Part shown: piece by piece, positions 45,575-54,446 of the stretch
How the letters are laid out: each line of letters begins with the position of its first letter
Numbering within the stretch: the stretch's first letter is position 1
From: Streptomyces diacarni
GTDB taxonomy: Bacteria; Actinomycetota; Actinomycetes; Streptomycetales; Streptomycetaceae
NCBI RefSeq assembly: GCF_003323715.1
Contig: NZ_QOIN01000039.1
Location: 62,001 to 126,000, forward strand
DNA: 64,000 bases
Direction of reading: 5' to 3'
Translations under genes and position numbers: made by a program
Notes under the pieces: model-generated
Seen by the model: only the letters and a program-made list of their open reading frames with translations
Told to the model about the DNA's origin: nothing
Database searches by the model: none

Positions 45575-46465
45575 ATGAGCGCAGGCAGCGGACCGGCCCG
45601 GGACACCCTGGCAGCCGCCGACTCACCACTGAAGTCCCTGCTGCAGATCGCCGACACCCTCAGCAGCCTCGAACGGTACGCCACCGAGACCGCGGATCAG
45701 CTGCTCCTGTCCGAAGGTGACGCCGCGGTTCCAGGCCGGATCCGGCACATCGAGGGGTATGAAGCCGTGCGGGCGGCGATCGGGGAGGTGCTGTGGCGTG
45801 CGAGACGGGAGATCCTCACCGCCCAGCCCGACGAACCGCGCCCCGAGGCCACGCTGGACATGGTCAGCGCGGCGGTCCGCGATCCCCTGGCCCGCGGAGT
45901 GACCATGCGGACGCTCTTCCAGCACAGCGCCCGCTTCTCCGAGCCCGCGAAGAGGTACGTCCAACAGGTCATGGGGCACCGGAGGGTGGAGGTGCGCACC
46001 CTTCCCGAGTTCTTCGAGCGGCTGATCATCGTCGACGGCGAGGTCGCCCTCATCCCCGGTGCGGGACACCCGCACAGCGCGGCGCTGATCAGGGACGGCG
46101 TCGTCGTCGCGTTTCTCGCGGGCGTCTACGACAGGGCCTGGGTGCGGGCCGAGCAGTTCCCTTTCCGCCCTGTGCGGGCGGCGGACGCCGCACGCGAGGT
46201 CATACCCGACGTGCGCCGGGCCATCAAAGCGCTGCTGATCGAGGGCCGCTCCGACAAGGCGATCGCACGCCGCCTCGGCATGAGCCTGCGTTCCGTGCAG
46301 GGACACATCGCGTCGCTGCGCGAGCAGTACGGTGCCGAGCACCGCTTCCAGCTCGGTTACCGGATGGCGCGCGGTGAGTACGCCGTCGCGCACACCGGGC
46401 TGGTCGAACCGCCTCCGGAACCCCCGCCCACCATGCAGGTTCCAGCCCGTGAAGAGGCCTTCTGA
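45575..46465 (+). CDS. LuxR-type HTH regulator with TrmB-like sensory domain
   Basis: A 296-residue regulator. Residues about 20-200 resemble the TrmB/phospholipase-D-like C-terminal domain seen in Streptomyces regulators of this type (AIGEVLWRARREILTAQPDE, RTLPEFFERLIIVDGEVALI). Residues about 205-265 form a LuxR-type helix-turn-helix: LLIEGRSDKAIARRLGMSLR and SVQGHIASLREQYGAEHRF. ATG 45575 follows GGAAGGACGG. It lies 366 bp after the NRPS on the same strand and is the likely cluster-situated regulator of cluster B. Confidence 0.8.
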   Translation: MSAGSGPARDTLAAADSPLKSLLQIADTLSSLERYATETADQLLLSEGDAAVPGRIRHIEGYEAVRAAIGEVLWRARREILTAQPDEPRPEATLDMVSAAVRDPLARGVTMRTLFQHSARFSEPAKRYVQQVMGHRRVEVRTLPEFFERLIIVDGEVALIPGAGHPHSAALIRDGVVVAFLAGVYDRAWVRAEQFPFRPVRAADAAREVIPDVRRAIKALLIEGRSDKAIARRLGMSLRSVQGHIASLREQYGAEHRFQLGYRMARGEYAVAHTGLVEPPPEPPPTMQVPAREEAF

Positions 46466-47033
46466 GGCGACGGCCGCGCCTTGGCCGGCGGTGGACGACT
46501 TCCGCTCATTGCTCTTGGCGCCCCGGGCCACCTCGGCGGGTGTCGCCGGGCTGCTCCTCTTCCTGTGGGCCGTCTTGTGAGCGAGAAATTATGGCCCGAA
46601 CCCTGCAAAGCCCAGCCTTGACACCGATCTGTGCGGAAAACATACTCAAGCGTGCGTGGGAGCCGACGGCAATCGCGGTTGGTTGCCTTCGCTCCGCCGG
46701 GGGGATATGCGTGAAGCGAGCTGGCCATGTACGTACCATTCATCTGCGCAGACACCACGGTGCCCTCTGTTCCCCCCTCAGCTATGGCATCGAAGGCATG
46801 GTTTCCGCGACGCGACGCAGCTTCTCCGAGGTAACCCCCGGCACAGCCGCCGTTGAGCCGGCCGCGCGCCGCAGCACGGGCGTTCATGCGCTCCGTCGCC
46901 CCCCTCACGGCTGCGTCGCACCGCGCGTCCGCTGCCTCGTTCCACGGTCTTCGGCACGCCGGTTCTCGCATCACCCTTGTTGAGGTGATTCGTCGCTCCA
47001 CCTTCCCTGCCGCTGACGTGGAAGAAGCACGAC
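46466..47033. other. Intergenic region before the large SARP gene
   Basis: About 570 bp, with a lower-GC stretch near 46585-46680. Short forward frames here are not coding-like. It must carry the SARP promoter; the ribosome site GGAAGAAG lies at its right end. Confidence 0.5.
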
Positions 47034-49124
47034 ATGACTGACGCGAGATTCTTTGCGAGATCGTTCGACATGCCGTCGGAACCACTCCGAGAGAGCGACG
47101 AGGCGCAGCCTTCGAAAAGGCATGGCATTGCCCCGCCCATGGCGCATTTCCGGGCTCTGGGCCCGTTGGAGGCCATGGTTACCGGCGGGCCCGTGGATCT
47201 GGGGGCGCCCAAACAGCGGAAGCTGGTCACGTTACTGGTCAGCCGGGTCGGCCGCCCCGTGCCGGTGGACGTGATGCTCGAAACGCTGTGGCCGGAAGGT
47301 CCGCCGCCCTCGGCGACGGCCTCGCTGCAGTCGTACGTGGCCAACCTCCGCAGGGCGCTGGAGCCGGACCGGCCTCCACGGACGCCCACGAAGGTGTTAC
47401 GAACCAGCGACCGGGGCTACCTGCTGGACGGCCACGTCGTCCAGGTGGACGTCCAGCGGTTCGAGAGACGCACCAAAGCGGGGTGGGACGCGTGGAACCG
47501 GGGTGACGCACACGAGGCGTTGAGCGAGTTCGAGACCGGGTTGGCGTTGTGGCGCGGCGAGGCCTATACGGAGGTGTCCCACTCGGTCCATGTGGCGGCG
47601 GAAGTGGCACGGCTGGAGGAACTGCGGCTGTCGGCCGTCGAGGGGCGCTGCGCGGCGCTGCTGGCCGTAGGGGCCCACGAGATGGCGGTCGCCGAGCTGG
47701 AGGCCTTCACCCAGGCCCATCCGCTGCGCGAGTACGGTTGCGAACTGCTCAGCCTGGCGCTGTACAGGGCCGGGAGACAAGCCGACGCACTGGCGGTGCT
47801 GCGGGCCAATCAGAGGCGGCTGGGTGAGGAGCTGGGCATCGACCCCAGGCCGGCGCTGCAGCACCTCGAACGCGAGATCCTCAGCCACGCGCCGGGGCTC
47901 GACTGGCGCCCACTCCCGGCCGGTCGGGCACGGACAGCACCTGCCGCCCCCGCGGACACGCCGCGGGTCCACGTCCGCACGCCCGGGCCACCGCGGCACA
48001 CGTCGGCCGACGACGAGGAGATCTTCGTCGGCCGCGAGGGGACACTGCGGCAACTGGCCGCGGTCTCGGCAGCGGCGGCGGTCGGCCGAGGGCGGGTTCT
48101 GACGGTCTCCGGTGAGCCGGGTATCGGAAAGACCCGTCTGCTGCGTCGCTTCGCCGAGTCGGCAGCGGGAGCACCTGCCCTGTGGGGTTCGTGCCCAGGA
48201 CACGTCACGACACCGCCGTTATGGCCCTGGCGCCAGGTGCTGGGAGCCGCGGGCGCCCGCTGCCCGCGCCTGCCGGTACCGGAACCCGTGGCCGAGGTGC
48301 TCGGCGGGCAGACGCGCCGGCCGCCGGACGGCGCCGACACCGACGCCGACACCCTGCGCCGGTTCGAGGCGATCGTGGAGTACCTGACCGAAGCGTCCCA
48401 TGACACACCGCTGGTGATCGTGCTCGATCACCTGCATCGCGCGGACCCTGGCTCCCTGCGGCTGCTGGCCCACCTGGCCGAGTCGGTGCGGGCAAGTCGT
48501 CTGTTGGTGGCCGCGTCGTACCGCCCTGGCGAGGCGGCGGCACTGGCCGAGACGTCGGACGCGCTCGCCCGCGCGGAGATCTCCCGAGTGGAGCTGACCG
48601 GCCTGAACGCCGCGGAGACGCGCGCTCTGGCGAGCGCGACGCTCCGTCGGGAGGTGAGCGCAACCACCGCCGAGGAGCTGCGGCACCGCTCGGGGGGCAA
48701 CCCCTTCTACCTGCGCGAACTGATCAAGGCCCTGGACAGCGAGGAGCGCCCGAGCGCCCGCACGGCGCCGGTACCGGCTCCGGTACGCGAGGTGGTGCTC
48801 GGACGCGTCGCACGGCTGGGCCCGACCGCCGACGAGTTGCTGTCCGTCGCCTCCGTGGCCGGCCGCGGCTTCGCCATAGACGTCGTGGCCGAAGCCTCCT
48901 CCATCGAGATCGGAGAGGCGCTCAAAGCCGTCGACACCATCGTCGCGGCGGGCCTGATCACAGAGCACCGTCAGCGGCTGGGCTGGTACTTCTTCACCCA
49001 CGCGCTGACCGCCGACGTGCTGCATGACAGGATGGGGCGGTCGCGCCGGGTCCATCTTCTGCGACGCATCCGTACCGCCGCGCTGCGATCGCGGAGCGGG
49101 AACCTCTTCTCCGGCGCGGAGTGA
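47034..49124 (+). CDS. SARP-family regulator with ATPase domain (AfsR-like), TTA-rich
   Basis: A 696-residue activator. An OmpR-like winged helix (about 40-110, FRALGPLEAMV to SLQSYVANLRRAL) is followed by a bacterial transcriptional activation domain (about 115-255) and an AAA/NB-ARC-type ATPase with Walker A GEPGIGKTRLLRRF and Walker B PLVIVLDHLHRADPGS. It ends after about 300 residues of ATPase region, without the TPR tail of AfsR. Three codons are TTA (47232, 47397, 48219), so translation should depend on the bldA tRNA. It probably switches on cluster C and perhaps its neighbours. Confidence 0.88.
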   Translation: MTDARFFARSFDMPSEPLRESDEAQPSKRHGIAPPMAHFRALGPLEAMVTGGPVDLGAPKQRKLVTLLVSRVGRPVPVDVMLETLWPEGPPPSATASLQSYVANLRRALEPDRPPRTPTKVLRTSDRGYLLDGHVVQVDVQRFERRTKAGWDAWNRGDAHEALSEFETGLALWRGEAYTEVSHSVHVAAEVARLEELRLSAVEGRCAALLAVGAHEMAVAELEAFTQAHPLREYGCELLSLALYRAGRQADALAVLRANQRRLGEELGIDPRPALQHLEREILSHAPGLDWRPLPAGRARTAPAAPADTPRVHVRTPGPPRHTSADDEEIFVGREGTLRQLAAVSAAAAVGRGRVLTVSGEPGIGKTRLLRRFAESAAGAPALWGSCPGHVTTPPLWPWRQVLGAAGARCPRLPVPEPVAEVLGGQTRRPPDGADTDADTLRRFEAIVEYLTEASHDTPLVIVLDHLHRADPGSLRLLAHLAESVRASRLLVAASYRPGEAAALAETSDALARAEISRVELTGLNAAETRALASATLRREVSATTAEELRHRSGGNPFYLRELIKALDSEERPSARTAPVPAPVREVVLGRVARLGPTADELLSVASVAGRGFAIDVVAEASSIEIGEALKAVDTIVAAGLITEHRQRLGWYFFTHALTADVLHDRMGRSRRVHLLRRIRTAALRSRSGNLFSGAE

Positions 49125-49892
49125 GGCATGCGCCCGGGGCCGGAGCCCTGGAACTGCCGCCCGCGTGGTAGCGGCCTCGCGAGGGACGCACCGGATCGAG
49201 GAGCCGTCCGCGTACCCGGAGCCGCGAACCGCCGCCCGTCGTGGGCCCGCTGCCCGACGCGTGAGCGGATACCGACCGTTCCCACATGCCTGCCCAGCCG
49301 CCGCCAAGTCGGCGCCAAGTCGATGGACAGTGGCACCCAAGTCCCGTGAACAACACTGAGCAACGTACCCAGCACCGGAATGATCCAGGCCGACCCACAC
49401 GGGTATCGGCGCGGGATACGTGGAGGATCAATGTCCGAGACAGCCGAGTCGCCGGATCCTCACTCGGCCACCGCCGACCGGCGCGTCGCTGTCCCGGAAG
49501 CTGCCCTTCCATGTGCCGTCGCCCCGGCGTACGGTCGCCGTGCCGCCCGGTCCGTTCGGCCGAACCCTTCGTTCTCTTCGCCCGGCACGGGGGCTGAATC
49601 CCCCACCGAGGCGCGACTTGTTCCCGCGAGCTGAGTGACCACTCCCCTCCCAGAGCTTTCCTCCCCCACGACGCACGCGCCCGCCGCCGGACGCGCGGTG
49701 GTGAGCGCGTGGCACACCCAGGGCCGGGGGCGGCCGCGTCACGTCATGTCGGAACGACTCCACGCGTTCCACTCCGTGAGGTGAGCTTCGTGCGTTCTGG
49801 TCGGTCAAAGGGGGGTCGGCGCGGTTGCGGCTGCGGTGCGCGGCAGCGGACTCGCACCGCTGAGAGGAACTCGACGAGTTAACGGGGGGAAC
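49125..49892. other. Intergenic region between the two SARP genes
   Basis: About 770 bp with no convincing gene; Arg/Ser-rich frames look like shadows. The ribosome site GGGGGGA for the second SARP is at its right end. No hairpin stood out. Confidence 0.45.
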
Positions 49893-50714
49893 GTGAAGAT
49901 ACAGGTCTTGGGCGCCCTGGGTGCCGAGGTCAACGGAGAATCGATCGTCCCGTCGGCCGCCAAACCGCGGCAGATGCTGTCACTGCTCGCTCTCAGACCC
50001 GGGCAGGTGGTGCCCGTTCCCACGCTCATGGAGGAACTGTGGGGAACCAAGCCGCCACAGAGCGCACTGGCCACCCTGCAGACCTACATCCTGCAGCTGC
50101 GCCGGCGCATCGGCCGCGCCATGAGCTCTGACGCCCCCGGCGCGGCCAAGGAGGTGCTCGCCACCCGGCACGGCGGATACGTACTGGAAGTCCCCTCCGA
50201 GACCGTCGACGTGCACGCGTACGAGCGCAAGGTCGCGGAGGGCCGGTCGGCCTTCGAGGCCGGTGACGACGCCGTCGCGGCCGACCGTTTCCAGCAGGCG
50301 CTCACGCTGTGGCAGGGACCTTCCCTGGTCGATGTCCGGGTCGGGCCCGTCCTCAGGATCGAGGTCATGCGCCTGGAGGAGAGCCGCCTCGGTACCGTCG
50401 AGCGGCGGATCGACGCCGACCTGCGGCTCGGCCGGCACACCCAACTGCTGCCGGAGCTGACGGAGCTGACGGCCCGGCACCCCCAGCACGAGGGCCTGCA
50501 CTCGCAGGCCATGGTGGCGCTGTACCGGTCGGGCCGCCAGGCGTCGGCCCTGGAGGTCTACCACAAGCTGAGGGTCCGGCTGATCAGAAGCCTGGGCGTC
50601 GAGCCGTCGCCCCGGGTGCAGCGGCTGCACCAGGCGATGCTGGTCGTCGACCCACAGCTGGATGTGGTCGCCGGGCCGAGGCGCAGCTCGACGTTCGACC
50701 TGTACGCCGCCTGA
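49893..50714 (+). CDS. Small SARP-family activator
   Basis: A 273-residue Streptomyces antibiotic regulatory protein. The winged helix (1-100) runs from IQVLGALGAEVNGESI through MEELWGTKPPQSALATLQTY, and the activation domain (105-260) includes YERKVAEGRSAFEAG and HEGLHSQAMVALYRSGRQASALE. Such proteins bind direct heptamer repeats near pathway promoters and recruit RNA polymerase. GTG 49893 has GGGGGGA upstream. It converges on the cluster C methyltransferase and is its most obvious pathway-specific activator. Confidence 0.9.
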   Translation: MKIQVLGALGAEVNGESIVPSAAKPRQMLSLLALRPGQVVPVPTLMEELWGTKPPQSALATLQTYILQLRRRIGRAMSSDAPGAAKEVLATRHGGYVLEVPSETVDVHAYERKVAEGRSAFEAGDDAVAADRFQQALTLWQGPSLVDVRVGPVLRIEVMRLEESRLGTVERRIDADLRLGRHTQLLPELTELTARHPQHEGLHSQAMVALYRSGRQASALEVYHKLRVRLIRSLGVEPSPRVQRLHQAMLVVDPQLDVVAGPRRSSTFDLYAA

Positions 50715-50806
50715 CAGAGGCTCCCTCACCGGCGGGACCGCCGGGCGGCGGGTCGATCACCGCCACCCGGCGCGGGCTCGGGCACTTGCGCGCCGCCGGA
50801 CCCCGC

Positions 50807-51880
50807 TCAGCCCCGCTTCGTCGCGCAGATGACGACCCGGTTGATGATGGCGTCCGGCGGGATGTCGGCCGGGTCCTTGGCGCGCACCGACGTGACCTCG
50901 AACCCGGCCTCCTCCAGCCAGCCGCGGTACGTGGACACCTTCTGCAGCCCGCCGCGCCCCACCACGCATCCGAGGATGTAGGCCGGAAAGAAGTCGGCCT
51001 GGTAGTCGTCGGTGTCCCGGATGTCCTCGGGGTACACGGGCGCGAGCACGACGATCCGCCCACCGGGCTCCAATGCCCGGTGCGCGTTATGGAAGAGGGT
51101 GAGGACCTCGTCCTTGTCGTACATGTCCACGAAGTGTTTGAGCAGCATCACGTCGTAGCCGCCGGGGAGCGACTCCAAGGCGTCGCCGCCCACGAACGAG
51201 CACTGCTCCGCCACGCCCTGTGCCGCGAAGTTGCGCAGGCACTCGGTCTCCAGAGCGGGCCGGTCGAAGGTGGTCACCCGCAGGCCGGGCGAGCCCTTCG
51301 TCTGGCAGGTCATGATGGCCCCGAGCCCGTTCCCGCCCTGCACGTCGAGTACCCGCGCCCCGGCCGGGACGTCGAAGTTGCGGAAGAACCAGGGGTAGAC
51401 ACTGGCGGTCTCGCTCTGCGCCAACGGGCCCCACGCGTCGCGCACCTCCTGGATCTCGCCGGCTGCCTGAAACATCGTTCCCTGGAAGCCGTAGAGCTTC
51501 TCGAGCCCGACCACACTGCTGGTGGACACGCTGTCGGCGAGGTAGTACAGCTGCCGCAGCATGCCTGTTTTCATCATGCCCATAAAAGTCAGGACACGCT
51601 GGAGATCGCTCTCGGCGACGTCGGCAAGAGCGTCGAGTGTGTAGCCGCCTGTGGCCTCGTCCAGGGCCACGAAGCCCTCCTTGACCAGCAGATGCAACAG
51701 CTGCTCCACGGCGTCGGGCTTGGCGCCGACGGCCGCGCCGAGACCGGCCGCCGTCAGCCCGGGCTCCTTGCGCAGCGCCTCGACGATGCCCAGTTCGAAG
51801 CAGGCGTAGAGGTTCATGAAACGGGTGGGCCCCACCATGTACTCGCGCATCCGGGCGAGTACGGCTTCGGCGTTGGACAC
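50807..51880 (-). CDS. SAM-dependent O-methyltransferase, cluster C
   Basis: A 357-residue family-2 methyltransferase. An N-terminal winged-helix region (about 15-85, including GLTAAGLGAAVGAKPDAVEQ) precedes the SAM fold: VPAGARVLDVQGGNGLGAIM (motif I), TTFDRPALE, and MLLKHFVDMYDKDEVLTLF where the usual HDW base motif is replaced by HFVDMY. It methylates a hydroxyl of the aromatic or terpenoid product. GTG 51880 follows AAGGGA. It lies 43 bp after the prenyl synthase gene and is probably transcribed with it. Confidence 0.86.
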   Translation of the reverse strand: MSNAEAVLARMREYMVGPTRFMNLYACFELGIVEALRKEPGLTAAGLGAAVGAKPDAVEQLLHLLVKEGFVALDEATGGYTLDALADVAESDLQRVLTFMGMMKTGMLRQLYYLADSVSTSSVVGLEKLYGFQGTMFQAAGEIQEVRDAWGPLAQSETASVYPWFFRNFDVPAGARVLDVQGGNGLGAIMTCQTKGSPGLRVTTFDRPALETECLRNFAAQGVAEQCSFVGGDALESLPGGYDVMLLKHFVDMYDKDEVLTLFHNAHRALEPGGRIVVLAPVYPEDIRDTDDYQADFFPAYILGCVVGRGGLQKVSTYRGWLEEAGFEVTSVRAKDPADIPPDAIINRVVICATKRG

Positions 51881-51923
51881 GGGTGATCCCTTCGGGTCGG
51901 CGTGGGCGGTAGGGAGGCCGGGC

Positions 51924-52991
51924 TCAGGTGTTGCGGTAGGCGACTCGCACGGCCATGTCGGCCAGGTCCTCACGCCACGCCTCGGCCACGGGTGCGTCGG
52001 CGATGGCCTTGCAGCCCCGCTCGACGAGGCCGCCGATGTGCTTCTCGACGTCGCCGGGAACGCCCGTGGCCACCAGCCGGCGGCGCACCTCGTCGGGGGT
52101 GTGGCCCGGTTCGGTGATCAGGCTGTGGATGCGCTCGTCGCGCTGCATCGCCCAGCCCAGCAACAGCGTCATCTTGTGCTGTGTGAGGTCGAGCCCTGTG
52201 GGCTTGCCCGTGTCGGCGGAGTCACCGAAGGCGTCCAGCAGATCGTCTCTGAGCTGGAACGCCTCACCCACCGCCTCGCCGAACTCCTCGAAGGCGGCGG
52301 CGAGGTCGTCGCGGCCCGCCGCGTTCGCGCCCACGACCAGAGGACGGTGAATGGTGTAACGCCCGGACTTGATCCGGGCGATCAGGCGGGAGATGCGGGG
52401 GTTGGCCGAGAACTCGGCTGCCGCGTGGACGTCCATGTACTGGCCGATCATGACCTCGGAGCGCAGCCGGTTCCACTCCGGGACCACCGACCTGGGCGCC
52501 TCCGCCATCAAGGTCTCCGCGTACACGAGTGCGAGGTCACCGACGAGTATGGCCACGCCCTCGCCGTACCGCCGCGCCTCTCCCTGCCAACCGCGGCTCT
52601 CGTGCAACTGCGTGTGGGCCGCGTGGACGGTGGGCGCTCCGCGTCGCCGACTGGAGTCGTCCAGTACGTCGTCGTGGACGAGCGCCGACACGTGCAGCAT
52701 CTCCAGGGCCGCGCAGGCCGACACGATCCCGGGGTCGTGGGGATCGCCGCCGGCGGCGAGATAGCCGGTGGCGCAGAAGGCCGGCCGGATGCGCTTGCCG
52801 CCCGACGCGATCAGCTCGGCCAGCGCGTCGACGGGGACGGCCGCCCTCTCGTGCACTCCTGCCCACACGTCCCGCTCGGCCGCCAGCAGGGAGCGAAGCC
52901 TCTCCTCGACGCGGCCGAGCACGTCGTCGCGGGTGCGGCGGGCGAGGTCCGCGGCCTCCTGGCCGGTGTCGGTGTTCTTGTCCGAGGTCAT
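51924..52991 (-). CDS. Polyprenyl diphosphate synthase (GGPP-type)
   Basis: A 355-residue trans-isoprenyl diphosphate synthase. The first aspartate-rich motif is LVHDDVLDDSSRRRG, the second is FQLRDDLLDAFGDS, and ASGGKRIRPAF binds the IPP pyrophosphate. The residues four and five before the first motif are Ala and Ser rather than aromatic, which suggests a product longer than C15, most likely geranylgeranyl diphosphate. It takes DMAPP/IPP from the mevalonate operon. ATG 52991 has GGAGAA upstream. Product length is an inference from one pocket position. Confidence 0.87.
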   Translation of the reverse strand: MTSDKNTDTGQEAADLARRTRDDVLGRVEERLRSLLAAERDVWAGVHERAAVPVDALAELIASGGKRIRPAFCATGYLAAGGDPHDPGIVSACAALEMLHVSALVHDDVLDDSSRRRGAPTVHAAHTQLHESRGWQGEARRYGEGVAILVGDLALVYAETLMAEAPRSVVPEWNRLRSEVMIGQYMDVHAAAEFSANPRISRLIARIKSGRYTIHRPLVVGANAAGRDDLAAAFEEFGEAVGEAFQLRDDLLDAFGDSADTGKPTGLDLTQHKMTLLLGWAMQRDERIHSLITEPGHTPDEVRRRLVATGVPGDVEKHIGGLVERGCKAIADAPVAEAWREDLADMAVRVAYRNT

Positions 52992-53267
52992 GGGTTCTCC
53001 TCTGGTTCATAGAGAGAAGGGGCGCTCGGACACTCGCGTGCGTGCGTGCGTCGGTCGGCCAGGCCGCCGCGGCACGGCCGACCGTGCCCCTGACCTCGGC
53101 GGCGACGCCCGTACGAGACTGAATCTGGAGTTCCCCTTTAGCGGCGGTGGACTGTGAATGTTGAACGTTGACACCCTTGCCCGCTCGGTGGAAACCTTCC
53201 TGGCGTCCGGGTCGGAACCGAACGGGCAGCCAAGGGCACGGAAAGCACATGGCGGGCCTCGTCCACC

Positions 53268-53340
53268 GGGAAAGGGCCACGCCGCCGGGAAAGGGCCACG
53301 AGGGAAACGGCCCAGGTAAAGGGGCCGCAGAGAAAGGGCC
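53268..53340. repeat. Five-copy AAAGGGCC repeat array in a divergent promoter
   Basis: The core AAAGGGCC or a one-base variant occurs at 53271, 53290, 53305, 53318 and 53333 (spacings 19, 15, 13, 15); the first two copies sit in a longer GGGAAAGGGCCACG repeat. The array lies between the prenyl synthase start and the divergent gene at 53489 and may bind a regulator such as a SARP. Confidence 0.6.
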
Positions 53341-53488
53341 GCGGGCCACCGCGCCGTATTCGGATCCTTGACGGCGACCTCACGCATTCCTCACGAGCCG
53401 ACGCCTCGACCACCTCTGCGCCCTCCGCGGGCACGTTCACCGTGCCGTGAGACGGCCGCCGCGCAAACCACGTCAGAATGGAGACGGA

Positions 53489-54118
53489 ATGGAGTTCCAC
53501 ACCTGCCCCAGGACTGCGCCGCGGGAGCCCGGAGAGGTGGCAGAAGCGGTCCTCGGCGCCTCGCGCGTCCGGCAGCTGGAAGACAACCTACGCGCGCTTC
53601 CCGGCCTCTACCAGGAGAGTCTGCACCACGTCTCACCCATATCCAGACGGACCCACCACACGCGCGTGTCCGGGAGCCGGAGCGGAGACCGACTGAACAT
53701 GTCCGCGCTCGACTCCCGGCACAACATTCTCGCGGTTCTCGAGTCGTGGTGTTCCCTCGTCGCCGACGAACTCGGCCACGCCGCCCCGACACGCTCGGTT
53801 CCCGACCTGGCGCGTTTCCTCCTGCGGAATGTGGAATGGCTCACCGAGCAGCCGCCTGCCGCCGATTTCGCGGACGAGATCGACGGTCTGCGACGGGAGT
53901 TGCTGCGGACCATCGACCCGGAACGCGGCGAGCTGCGTGCACCCGTCTGGGAATGTGTGATGACCGACTGCACCGGAAAGATCTCCGCGCCCTCACAGTC
54001 CGTCGGCACCGCGGGCGCGACGAAAATCCGATGCTCGTCGGGGCACGCCTGGGAAATGCACGAGTGGATCACCCTCCGACCGCTCGTGGAGCGCCGGCGG
54101 AAGGCCGTCGGGACATGA
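53489..54118 (+). CDS. Conserved hypothetical protein, OvmZ-like
   Basis: A 209-residue cytoplasmic protein. It contains LAVLESWCSLVADELGHAAP, VPDLARFLLRNVEWLTEQPP and a C-terminal part with WECVMTDCTGKI and IRCSSGHAWEMHEW, whose cysteines could bind metal. I relate it, from memory, to the OvmZ-type proteins found in pairs with a small HTH protein in some Streptomyces clusters. ATG 53489 follows GGAGACGGA. The stop overlaps the next gene by 4 bp. A regulatory role with its partner is likely but untested. Confidence 0.65.
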   Translation: MEFHTCPRTAPREPGEVAEAVLGASRVRQLEDNLRALPGLYQESLHHVSPISRRTHHTRVSGSRSGDRLNMSALDSRHNILAVLESWCSLVADELGHAAPTRSVPDLARFLLRNVEWLTEQPPAADFADEIDGLRRELLRTIDPERGELRAPVWECVMTDCTGKISAPSQSVGTAGATKIRCSSGHAWEMHEWITLRPLVERRRKAVGT

Positions 54119-54297
54119 GCAGACCGCCGCGCCACCGGCTGGTGCCCACCAACGTGGCCGCGCTCGCCGCGGGGGTGTCCGAGGCGACGATCCGCAAGTG
54201 GGTGAGTCGCGGGCAGCTCACCCGCTACGGCACACCGGGCCGGTCCGAGTTCGACATCGACGAACTCACGCGGATCGCCCTGCGGCGCCGGCGCTAG
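54115..54297 (+). CDS. Small excisionase/MerR-like HTH protein
   Basis: A 60-residue DNA-binding protein consisting almost entirely of a helix-turn-helix of the excisionase/MerR (HTH_17) type: VPTNVAALAAGVSEATIRKW, then VSRGQLTRYGTPGRSEFDID. ATG 54115 overlaps the preceding stop, so the two are made as a pair, as in the OvmZ/OvmW arrangement. It converges on the HMG-CoA reductase gene. Its target may be the nearby AAAGGGCC array or the pair's own promoter. Confidence 0.75.
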   Translation: MSRPPRHRLVPTNVAALAAGVSEATIRKWVSRGQLTRYGTPGRSEFDIDELTRIALRRRR

Positions 54298-54316
54298 ACA
54301 CCGACGAGCACCTTAT

Positions 54317-54370
54317 GGCCGTCCCCGGACACGCGCAGGTCAGCGAGGGTCTGCGAGTGCCGGGACGGCC
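54317..54370. terminator. Long-stem terminator between converging genes
   Basis: GGCCGTCCCCGG (54317-54328) pairs with CCGGGACGGCC (54360-54370), one bulge, across a loop of about 31 nt, followed by CTTTGC on the plus strand. It separates the small HTH gene from the end of the mevalonate operon. Confidence 0.65.
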
Positions 54371-54446
54371 TTTGCGCGCGCGTCTCGTCAACACGCTTGT
54401 GGGCACGGATGCCCGCCGGCCTGAAGGGCCCCGTGGTCTCAGCTTC

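Noticed and set aside
46540..46983. 147-residue frame before the large SARP
   Set aside because: Composition and the absence of any family feature make a real gene unlikely; it covers the SARP promoter region.
50735..50752. Terminator hairpin CCGGCGG/CCGCCGG between the small SARP and methyltransferase genes
   Set aside because: The loop would be only two bases and such short GC palindromes are frequent by chance at this GC content.
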